Shown: positions 41,611 through 48,249 of the stretch, one piece after another
Layout of the letters: every line of letters begins with the position of its first letter
Position numbering within the stretch: position 1 is the first letter of the stretch
DNA from: Pseudomonas sp. S06B 330
GTDB lineage: Bacteria; Pseudomonadota; Gammaproteobacteria; Pseudomonadales; Pseudomonadaceae
Length of the DNA: 64,000 nt
Reading direction: 5' to 3'
NCBI RefSeq assembly: GCF_002845275.2
Contig: NZ_CP088149.1
Coordinates: 5,573,436 to 5,637,435 of the forward strand
Notes under the pieces: model-generated
Seen by the model: only the letters and a program-made list of their open reading frames with translations
The model's database searches: none
What the model was told of the DNA's origin: nothing
Position numbers and translations under genes: made by a program

Positions 41611-41901
41611 ATGCGAATCGTATCGGCCATTGCGTGCACATTCCTGTTATCCCTGGCATTGCCAACGCTGTCCTTTGCCGGTTCGGATTGTGATGATGCG
41701 GGCAGTGCAAGTGATGTCAGAAATTGTTTAAAAAACAACAATGATCAGAAGGGCAAAGGCAATTGCAATGACAATGGCAATTGCGGCAAGGCCAAGGACA
41801 AGGCCAAAAACAAAGATTACGACGACGACCACTCAGTCAGTTGCATGGAGATCAACAACCTTGTGTTGCGCCGTGAGTGCCTTGACCGGCGCAGAGATTG
41901 A
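41611..41901 (+). CDS. Small exported Cys/Asn/Lys-rich protein, unknown
   Basis: A 96-residue protein with a clear signal peptide (MRIVSAIACTFLLSLALPTLSFA, cut before GSDCDD). The mature part is about 73 residues, with six cysteines and a low-complexity stretch rich in Asn, Asp, Gly and Lys (KNNNDQKGKGNCNDNGNCGK) and an Asp run (DYDDDHS). AGGAG precedes the ATG at 41611. I recognise no family. The spaced cysteines suggest disulfides in the periplasm or outside, and the acidic patches could bind a metal. It has its own strong terminator. Confidence 0.75.
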   Translation: MRIVSAIACTFLLSLALPTLSFAGSDCDDAGSASDVRNCLKNNNDQKGKGNCNDNGNCGKAKDKAKNKDYDDDHSVSCMEINNLVLRRECLDRRRD

Positions 41902-41922
41902 ATGAAGGGATTGCCATTGCAG

Positions 41923-41959
41923 ATCGAAAAAGCCCGCAGCGACGGCGGGCTTTTTCGAT
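41923..41959. terminator. Strong two-way terminator
   Basis: ATCGAAAAAGCCCGC and its complement GCGGGCTTTTTCGAT form a 15-bp stem around 7 bases, with T-runs on both strands. It serves the exported-protein gene and sutA, which converge here. Confidence 0.9.
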
Positions 41960-41970
41960 GACGAAACCAC

Positions 41971-42297
41971 TCAGATAGGGCGGCTACCGTACTTGTTGTC
42001 CGGTTTCTTGGGCGGATCGGCGACCACATTGGCCTCCACTTCCTGCACCTTGCCACCACGGGAGAGAAACTCTTCCATGGCCTTGGCCAGCGCATCGCGC
42101 TCCTTCTGCTTGGCTTCCATGCTCGGCATATCGTCTACCGAGACGGCGGCCGACTTGGACTTGCCTTTGGCAGCAGGTACCGGGCTGTCATCACCACTGT
42201 CGTCAGCTACATCTTCAGCTGCCGCTTCGAGGCCGTCATCACCTTCGTCTTCGTCGCCTACTTCGAGGTCGTCAGTTTCCAGATCATCGTCGCTCAT
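41971..42297 (-). CDS. sutA: SutA, RNA-polymerase-binding regulator
   Basis: A 108-residue protein with a very acidic disordered N-terminal half (DDDLETDDLEVGDEDEGDD), a central helix (EAKQKERDALAKAMEEFLSRGG) and a conserved end ADPPKKPDNKYGSRPI. This matches SutA of P. aeruginosa as I remember it, a protein that binds RNA polymerase and supports transcription in slow growth. The neighbourhood (amtB-glnK next door) also fits. No DNA-binding motif is present. Confidence 0.85.
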   Translation of the reverse strand: MSDDDLETDDLEVGDEDEGDDGLEAAAEDVADDSGDDSPVPAAKGKSKSAAVSVDDMPSMEAKQKERDALAKAMEEFLSRGGKVQEVEANVVADPPKKPDNKYGSRPI

Positions 42298-42731
42298 GTT
42301 CTACCTCATGACTTGCGAAAAGCAGATTAGTTATAGACCAGCAGCGCCACAAATCGACAGCTGCCGGAAAAATTCACAGGGTCGCGGCTTTGCCGCCACC
42401 TCAGGCGCGCGCCATGGCATATGGCGTACGCCGTGCAAGCCCCACGCTTGGCAGGGCCTGACAAAATTAAAGAGCCGCCGACAGTAAGCCCGTCGGCCTA
42501 CCCTGGCATGATCGGCCTGCTCATTGGCAAGCCTAGCAAAGGGTAACGAAGTTTGCGGACAGCTTGTCAGCTCCCTTCGGCGCGCATTCTAGCGTGCTCA
42601 GAGAAAAAGCAAAGTGCCTAACTATCACTCTGTGCTGTAAGTTTTCTGCCTGCGTGAAGCCAGTCGAAAAAGCAACGGCAAAAGCGCCAGAAGAAACCGT
42701 TTGCGCTACCAGAATCCGACAAATTGCAGAC
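42298..42731. other. Long intergenic region between sutA and the amtB terminator
   Basis: This 434-base gap must carry the sutA promoter and leader. It has no convincing open frame. GC-rich segments with local self-complementarity (CCATGGCATATGG near 42413; GCCGCCGACAGTAAGCCCGTCGGC near 42472-42498) suggest a structured leader or small RNA. I recognise no named RNA family. Confidence 0.5.
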
Positions 42732-42765
42732 AAAAAAATGCCCGGCAAGCCGGGCAAGTTTTTTC
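42732..42765 (-). terminator. Intrinsic terminator of glnK-amtB
   Basis: On the minus strand TGCCCGGC-TT-GCCGGGCA is followed by TTTTTTT, and A-runs precede it, so it may work both ways. It lies 8 bases past the amtB stop. Confidence 0.88.
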
Positions 42766-42772
42766 GAGACGT

Positions 42773-44104
42773 TTACAGGTTGTAGCCGCGCTCGTTGTGT
42801 TGCGCCAGGTCGAGACCGACCGACTCTTCTTCTTCGTTAACCCGCAGACCCATGACCAGGTCCAGCACCTTGAGAATCACATAAGTGACGATCGCGGTGT
42901 AGATCACGGTAAAGCCCACGCCTTTGGCCTGAATCCACACTTGTGCGCCGATGTCTTCGACGGTACCAAAGCCTCCCAGTGCCGGAGCGGCGAACACGCC
43001 CGTCAGAATCGCGCCGACGATACCGCCGATACCATGCACCCCGAAGGCGTCCAGGGAGTCGTCGTAGCCGAGTTTGCGCTTGAGGCTGGTAGCGCAGAAG
43101 TAGCAAACCACACCGGCAACCAGACCGATCACCAAGGCGCCCATCGGGCCGACAGTGCCAGCGGCTGGGGTAATGGCGACCAGGCCGGCGACCACACCCG
43201 AAGCGATGCCCAGGGCACTCGGCTTACCGTGAGTCAGCCATTCGGCGAACATCCAGCCCAGGGCGGCGGCGGCAGTAGCGATCTGGGTAACCAGCATGGC
43301 CATACCCGCCGTACCGTTGGCAGCCGCAGCGGAGCCGGCGTTGAAACCGAACCAGCCGATCCACAGCATGGCCGCGCCCATCAGGGTGTAACCCAGGTTA
43401 TGCGGCGCCATTGGCGTGGTCGGGAAGCCCTTGCGCTTGCCCAACACCAGGCACGCTACCAGGCCGGCGATACCGGCGTTGATGTGCACCACGGTGCCGC
43501 CAGCGAAGTCCAGCACGCCCCAGTCCCACATCAGGCCGCCGTTGCCGCTCCAGACCATATGCGCAATCGGTGCGTAAACCAGGGTGAACCAGATGGCCAT
43601 GAAGATCAGCATCGCCGAAAACTTCATACGTTCGGCAAAGGCACCGACGATCAACGCCGGGGTGATAATCGCGAAGGTCATCTGGAAAGTAATGAATACG
43701 GCTTCAGGGAACAGTGCCGCCGAAGACGTGAGGCTCGCTGGGGTCACACCGGCGAGGAACGCCTTGGAAAAACCGCCAACGAAGGAATTGAAGTTGACCA
43801 CGCCTTGTTCCATACCGGTGGTATCGAACGCCAGGCTATAGCCGTACACCACCCACAAAACGCTGATCAAACCGGTGATCGCAAAGCACTGCATCATCAC
43901 CGACAGTACGTTTTTGGAACGCACCATCCCGCCGTAAAACAGGGCCAGACCTGGGATGGTCATGAACAGCACCAAGGCGGTGGCGGTCAACATCCAGGCC
44001 GTGTCGCCGGAGTTGAGTACCGGGGCTGCCTCCTCTGCCATGGCCAGGCCAGGCATTATGAGGGACAAAAGGGCTCCTAGCCCTGCGAATTGACGCAGAG
44101 TCAT
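42773..44104 (-). CDS. amtB: Ammonium transporter AmtB
   Basis: A 443-residue trimeric inner-membrane ammonium channel. A cleaved signal peptide (about 1-23, ending LAMA) is followed by eleven membrane helices. Family marks are TIPGLALFYGGMVR, DFAGGTVVHINAGIAGL (with the first pore histidine nearby in HINAG) and DAFGVHGIGGIVG (second histidine pair region). GlnK plugs it when nitrogen is plentiful. It lies 41 bases downstream of glnK in one operon under nitrogen control. Confidence 0.97.
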   Translation of the reverse strand: MTLRQFAGLGALLSLIMPGLAMAEEAAPVLNSGDTAWMLTATALVLFMTIPGLALFYGGMVRSKNVLSVMMQCFAITGLISVLWVVYGYSLAFDTTGMEQGVVNFNSFVGGFSKAFLAGVTPASLTSSAALFPEAVFITFQMTFAIITPALIVGAFAERMKFSAMLIFMAIWFTLVYAPIAHMVWSGNGGLMWDWGVLDFAGGTVVHINAGIAGLVACLVLGKRKGFPTTPMAPHNLGYTLMGAAMLWIGWFGFNAGSAAAANGTAGMAMLVTQIATAAAALGWMFAEWLTHGKPSALGIASGVVAGLVAITPAAGTVGPMGALVIGLVAGVVCYFCATSLKRKLGYDDSLDAFGVHGIGGIVGAILTGVFAAPALGGFGTVEDIGAQVWIQAKGVGFTVIYTAIVTYVILKVLDLVMGLRVNEEEESVGLDLAQHNERGYNL

Positions 44105-44145
44105 ATTGTTATCTCCTGGGGCGTTGGGGTTTGGTGAGGCTTTTT

Positions 44146-44586
<441 letters not shown>

Positions 44587-44611
44587 TCAGTGCATGGGTC
44601 ATAAGGGTCTT

Positions 44612-44627
44612 AGCAGAAACCTTGCCA
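44612..44627 (-). promoter_or_regulatory. Sigma-54 (-24/-12) promoter of glnK-amtB
   Basis: On the minus strand TGGCAAGGTTTCTGCT has GG and GC exactly 10 bases apart, close to the consensus TGGCAC-N5-TTGCA. It lies about 128 bases before the glnK ATG. Confidence 0.65.
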
Positions 44628-44702
44628 GATCTGCTAAATCGTCCAATTACAGGGACTTGCGTTAGCCCATGCTGTTTGGCCAGTCGCCATCAGCGTTTCG
44701 CT

Positions 44703-44717
44703 GCACAATTACGGTGC
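44703..44717. promoter_or_regulatory. NtrC-type upstream binding site
   Basis: GCACAATTACGGTGC has the GCAC-N7-GTGC spacing of NtrC sites, about 75 bases upstream of the -24 element, a normal enhancer distance. Its far side faces ubiK. Confidence 0.5.
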
Positions 44718-44815
44718 GCGTCGATTCGCGGCGATGCGCAAAAAGCGTGCAGCACAAGACGAGCAAAGCTGCGTGCTACACTGGCGCCCCATTTGGATAC
44801 AGCGGATAGCCGAAC

Positions 44816-45079
44816 ATGCTCGCGCCCAAAGCCTTTCTTGATGCCCTGAGCGACCAAGCCTCGCGTCTGTTCAGTGGCGACGCCTCGCAACCTCGCGCCG
44901 AACTCGAAAGCCAGTTCAAGGCCCTGCTGCAAAGTGGCTTCAGCAAACTGGAACTGGTCAGCCGGGAAGAATTCGATAGTCAGATGGTGGTTTTGGCCCG
45001 CACCCGTGCGCGCCTTGAAGCACTGGAAGCCAAAGTTGGCGAAATGGAAGCGCGCCTGAACCCGCCTGCGGCTGAATAA
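44816..45079 (+). CDS. ubiK: Ubiquinone biosynthesis accessory factor UbiK
   Basis: An 87-residue protein of the YqiC/UbiK family, which assists the soluble Ubi complex. An amphipathic N-terminal helix (LAPKAFLDALSDQASRLF) is followed by a coiled-coil C-terminal half (ELVSREEFDSQMVVLARTR, LEALEAKVGEMEARL). It is divergent from glnK. In P. aeruginosa, comM follows directly; here about 3 kb of other genes intervene. Confidence 0.92.
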   Translation: MLAPKAFLDALSDQASRLFSGDASQPRAELESQFKALLQSGFSKLELVSREEFDSQMVVLARTRARLEALEAKVGEMEARLNPPAAE

Positions 45080-45083
45080 ATAC

Positions 45084-45199
45084 GTAGCCGCTGCCGCCAG
45101 GCTGCGATCGACTGCGTAGCAGTCGCACCCCAGGCAATCCCGGCGGCACAAGGTCTACGGCCGCTTCACGGCCGATCGCAGCCTGGCGGCATCGGCTAC
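45084..45199. repeat. REP doublet, GTAGCCGCTGCCGCCAGGC family
   Basis: GTAGCCGCTGCCGCCAGGC with GCTGCGATCG at 45084-45110 is mirrored by CGATCGCAGCCTGGCGGC with GGCTAC at 45173-45199, a long-arm inverted pair with a further small palindrome between (GACTGC-GTAGCAGTC). It marks the left edge of the accessory block, five bases after the ubiK stop. Confidence 0.85.
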
Positions 45200-45213
45200 C
45201 CGTTCCCCCTGAC

Positions 45214-45516
45214 TTAGGTGGGAACCCTTTGCAACTCGATGCCATCAATCAGCGCATCAATCAATGCTCGGGCAAACTCCACCGAATGCTGGGTCGACCA
45301 GGTATAACTGCGCCCCGGTTCCCGGGTGTATTGCACCACCTGCTCAATGTTGACGCTCGCGCACTTGAGATACAGCGAGGCGTGCACCAATGCATCTTCA
45401 GCACTGATACCGGCACAGACGCTGAACAGTGGCGGATGCTCGGGACAACTGGTGACTGGCCGCTCAATGGTTTCGACAAAGGGCAGATCGGGCGGATCAG
45501 GAACGGACTTTTTCAT
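45214..45516 (-). CDS. Small DUF3077-like protein
   Basis: A 100-residue protein with the pattern LFSVCAGISAEDALVHASLYLKC, then SYTWSTQHSVEFARALIDALIDG, which I associate with the DUF3077 (or related DUF6124) family of small Pseudomonas proteins. Function unknown; no signal or membrane segment. GGAG lies 7 bases before the ATG at 45516. The open frame continues upstream on the minus strand but that part belongs to a repeated non-coding stretch. It opens the accessory block. Confidence 0.7.
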   Translation of the reverse strand: MKKSVPDPPDLPFVETIERPVTSCPEHPPLFSVCAGISAEDALVHASLYLKCASVNIEQVVQYTREPGRSYTWSTQHSVEFARALIDALIDGIELQRVPT

Positions 45517-45710
45517 CGGGCGACTCCCATGCAGGTGGAGCGACCACCGTTCGCTGCGAAACGAAATGGGTGGCAGCTGTACGCGGGTTCGCAGACCGGG
45601 CATAGGAACCGGCGCACCCGAAGGTGCCCCACGCACAGCCGCCATAAACCTGTATCAGGAAAATGGGGCTCTGACATATGCCTCGGACTGCGACATCCGA
45701 TCGTTGAACT

Positions 45711-45811
45711 AGCAACGACAGTCGCAGAGTAGGCATGCGCCTGGGCAGGCGCAACAGAGCAGCGGCGCCGGGAGTATGATTCAGAAGCGTCTGACAGAAA
45801 ACCACTACAAC
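45711..45811. repeat. Direct repeat, copy 1 (101 bp)
   Basis: Begins AGCAACGACAG, has GCGCAACAGAGCAGCGGCG in the middle and ends CTACAAC. By eye about 86% identical to 47093-47193, same length, no gaps needed. Confidence 0.85.
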
Positions 45812-45814
45812 CGG

Positions 45815-45853
45815 TAGGAGCGGCGGTGCGGCGACCCGACTTGCTCCGCGATA
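45815..45853. repeat. REP-like fragment, TAGGAGCGGCGG type
   Basis: TAGGAGCGGCGGTGCGGCGA then CCCGACTTGCTCCGCGAT resembles another common Pseudomonas REP class with imperfect internal palindrome. Single unit, adjoining direct repeat copy 1. Confidence 0.5.
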
Positions 45854-46144
45854 CGATGTGCCTGAATGACCGCAATCGCGAAGTATGCCTGTTCCTCCGT
45901 CACCCTCCGCACCCAAGTAAGAGTGCCTGCACTCGCAGTCCGCGTTAAAGTCCACCACGTTCAACGACAAAGTCCGAAAGAACAAACCGACAAACTGAAC
46001 GTTTAATACCAACACCAGCTACAAGCTGAAGTTGTAGGAAGCTTCTGATTACTCAATCACCCGCCACTGCAACATTGAACAGAACCGCACTTGAATGCAT
46101 CATCATGCAAACACAACCGGATTTAATACATGGAGAAAATCAAA

Positions 46145-46825
46145 ATGGATGAAGAATCATGTGACATTCATGATGTAGCCAAATCCGCCAGTGACTTAAT
46201 ATCATTCAGTTGCACACTCGGAGCCATGCACTTTAATGACGGCATGATCCAGCTCCAGTTCAATTCCCTTGTCGCCTCTTACGCAGATGACATTGTCAGG
46301 GCAGTTGAAGACGGTGTAATAAGCGCATGGCAAGGAATACAGGAAATAACACAGGAATACTTCGAACTGTCTGAAAAAGCGTCTTTTTATGCCCAGAATG
46401 CGGTAGGCATTCTGGGGGGAGCCTTGCAAATTGAAGCGGGTGCTGCCATGACCGCGACCGTAGCCGGCGCGCCAATCGGCGGCCTGCTAGTCGCACATGG
46501 AACCAATAATATTTATGAAGGCGTGGGCAATATATATAATGGCCCCGATGCGCCGGGTGTGATTGGCCCAACAAGGCATGCTTATCGACATGTTTTCAGC
46601 GACACTTCTGACGGGGATATGGCGTACTACTCAGCAGACTTGTTTTTATCGGTTCTAGGCATGACAAAAAAAGTACGCCCACCCGAGTCATTTGAATTAT
46701 TTTTAAAAGATCCAATTAACTACAAAAGATCTTATCAGCAAGCTGGCAAAGTAACCCTAGCTTTCGAGGCACTGATCGATTACTACTCCATAAAATCAAT
46801 GACGCAAGTAGAACCGCAAAAATAA
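46145..46825 (+). CDS. DUF4225-like protein of unknown function
   Basis: A 226-residue protein. The N-terminal half is helical and Cys/Asp-containing; residues about 88-120 form a Gly/Ala-rich hydrophobic stretch (AVGILGGALQIEAGAAMT, then VAGAPIGGLLVAHGTNN) that could enter a membrane; the C-terminal part has NGPDAPGVIGPTRHAYR and DPINYKRSYQQAGK. I associate this pattern with DUF4225. GGAG before the ATG at 46145 favours it over the ATG at 46130. The DNA is visibly more AT-rich than the flanks. A small membrane protein gene converges 20 bases after its stop. The toxin-like role is a guess from the hydrophobic core and context. Confidence 0.7.
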   Translation: MDEESCDIHDVAKSASDLISFSCTLGAMHFNDGMIQLQFNSLVASYADDIVRAVEDGVISAWQGIQEITQEYFELSEKASFYAQNAVGILGGALQIEAGAAMTATVAGAPIGGLLVAHGTNNIYEGVGNIYNGPDAPGVIGPTRHAYRHVFSDTSDGDMAYYSADLFLSVLGMTKKVRPPESFELFLKDPINYKRSYQQAGKVTLAFEALIDYYSIKSMTQVEPQK

Positions 46826-46845
46826 TATACAACGCAAAATTCCGA

Positions 46846-47055
46846 TCAAATTACGCCGCGCAGCCTTTTTCTATAAAAAACAAACCCCAACACAACAATT
46901 ATTATATATGTTACCGCATAAAGAATTTGTAGCTGCCTACCTTCAAAGTTATACAAAGCCCTTATTGGCCATGTAATCAGTCCCGCGTATAAAATAGAAG
47001 GACCGAAAACGACACACGTTAAAGCAACATAATAGCGGACATTTTCTAAATTCAT
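46846..47055 (-). CDS. Small two-helix membrane protein, unknown
   Basis: A 69-residue protein with membrane segments at about 8-30 (VALTCVVFGPSILYAGLITW) and 43-62 (LYAVTYIIIVVLGFVFY), a short basic loop (RALYNFEGRQ) and a basic tail (RKRLRGVI). No family recognised. The gene is AT-rich, has only a weak Shine-Dalgarno and converges on the DUF4225-like gene. It could be an immunity-type partner, which is inference. Confidence 0.55.
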   Translation of the reverse strand: MNLENVRYYVALTCVVFGPSILYAGLITWPIRALYNFEGRQLQILYAVTYIIIVVLGFVFYRKRLRGVI

Positions 47056-47092
47056 GGATATAAACCATTAAGCACACGCGCCTGGGCTGCTA

Positions 47093-47193
47093 AGCAACGA
47101 CAGACGCAGGGTAGACATGCACCTGAACGGGCGCAACAGAGCAGCGGCGTCGGAAGCATGATTCAGAAACGTCTGACAGAAAACAGCTACAAC
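47093..47193. repeat. Direct repeat, copy 2 (101 bp)
   Basis: Same orientation as copy 1; shares the unbroken GCGCAACAGAGCAGCGGCG core and CGTCTGACAGAAAAC. It lies between the small membrane protein gene and the methyltransferase gene. Confidence 0.85.
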
Positions 47194-47289
47194 TGGATCA
47201 AGACCCGCTGCTCTAATGAAAGCCCTCCTGCTGCCGATAACCGAAGACTTGAGCGCTGCGGCCTCTCCCTCTAGGACAGCAGGTATCCC

Positions 47290-48069
47290 ATGAAAGCCTG
47301 CATCACACATCGCGAGATCTTCTATCACCTCCTGCATGCCGTTTTCCAGGCATGCGAAAAGAAGCCGGTCATCGCCGAATTCGGTGTTCTGCGAGGAGAG
47401 AACGCGCTCAAACTGTACAACGCACTAGCGCCAGAAAAGATGGTGCTGATCGACAGCTGGAGCCCAGCGGCGAACGACGCGTACAGCCCGTTCGATCCGC
47501 TTCCTGCATGGGTTGAGCCGGTCGACTCTTACGCTTACTACTACGGCGGCCCAATGGACGATCCAGCCACTTGGGACGCGCTGTACCAGGAATGCCTGAG
47601 TAAGTTTGTCGAAATGGATAACGTCACCGCGATCCGCGCCGACACCATCAGCGCCATCGAACAAATCCAGCCAATAACTGGCATCGACAAGTTCGACTTG
47701 GTCTACATTGATGCCAATCACCAGTACGAGTACATCCTGCGTGACCTGATGTATTACCAGGATCTGGTGGCAGATGATGGCTTCATCCTGCTCAACGACT
47801 GCTGCCACAGCCACCTCGGCACCAAGCAGAATCTTGGCGTGCTGGAAGCACTCAGCAGCTTTCTCAAGCGTAGCGACTTCATTCCTCTGGCCGTGACTAA
47901 CACCGACTGGTCAGATGTGATCTTGGTGCGCAAGAACTCGATCATGGTGAAACTGGTCGATATGGCACTGACCAACTCCGACATCCCCTTCGTAGAAATC
48001 CCGCACCAGCTTATCTCTGCTGCGAAGGTGATCCGTGGACAGCAGCGGGTCAATATCAGCTTTGCATAA
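47290..48069 (+). CDS. Class I SAM-dependent methyltransferase (Methyltransf_24/TylF-like)
   Basis: A 259-residue soluble protein with a Rossmann methyltransferase core: motif I EFGVLRGENA (Gly-rich SAM loop), acidic end of strand two LIDSWSP, and the motif IV/metal-type strand LVYIDANHQYEYILRDL followed by DDGFILLNDCC. The DxNHxYE pattern resembles TylF/macrocin-type or cephalosporin hydroxylase-like O-methyltransferases. No sugar or antibiotic genes are adjacent, so the substrate is open. CAGG precedes the ATG. It closes the accessory block. Confidence 0.75.
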   Translation: MKACITHREIFYHLLHAVFQACEKKPVIAEFGVLRGENALKLYNALAPEKMVLIDSWSPAANDAYSPFDPLPAWVEPVDSYAYYYGGPMDDPATWDALYQECLSKFVEMDNVTAIRADTISAIEQIQPITGIDKFDLVYIDANHQYEYILRDLMYYQDLVADDGFILLNDCCHSHLGTKQNLGVLEALSSFLKRSDFIPLAVTNTDWSDVILVRKNSIMVKLVDMALTNSDIPFVEIPHQLISAAKVIRGQQRVNISFA

Positions 48070-48112
48070 GCGTTCAACAAACTGACGAACGATCCTGGCC
48101 CGACGCTATGAA

Positions 48113-48142
48113 AATCCGATGCACGTCTTCTGGCATCGGATT
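48113..48142 (+). terminator. Hairpin terminator after the methyltransferase gene
   Basis: AATCCGATGC-N10-GCATCGGATT is a perfect 10-bp stem; the following TT run is short. Confidence 0.55.
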
Positions 48143-48249
48143 CTTCCGGCCTGAAAGAACCAGACTCACTCTTCCCCGCCCTCTCTCATTCAGCCCCACT
48201 ATCCTTACAGAGCCGCAGGACGCGGCTTCGTATAGATCATGGAGCATTC

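Larger units (their letters stand above)
45517..46144. other. Non-coding part of the accessory block with repeat copy 1
   Basis: These 628 bases hold the direct repeat at 45711-45811, a REP-like fragment at 45815-45853, and an AT-richer run up to the DUF4225-like gene. Long open frames on the minus strand read through here but look like passengers of a repeated element. No promoter was identified with confidence. Confidence 0.6.

Noticed and set aside
42701..44080. Open frame of about 460 codons on the plus strand
   Set aside because: It is the antisense of amtB; the composition (His/Gln/Gly-rich) is typical of a shadow frame.
45497..46015. Minus-strand frame of about 170 codons upstream of the DUF3077-like gene
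   Set aside because: It reads through the direct repeat and REP fragment, has no Shine-Dalgarno and looks like a passenger frame of a repeated element.
45084..48249. Composite transposon or prophage remnant
   Set aside because: No transposase, integrase, tRNA attachment site or phage structural gene is present, and the flanking repeats are too divergent for fresh insertion duplications.
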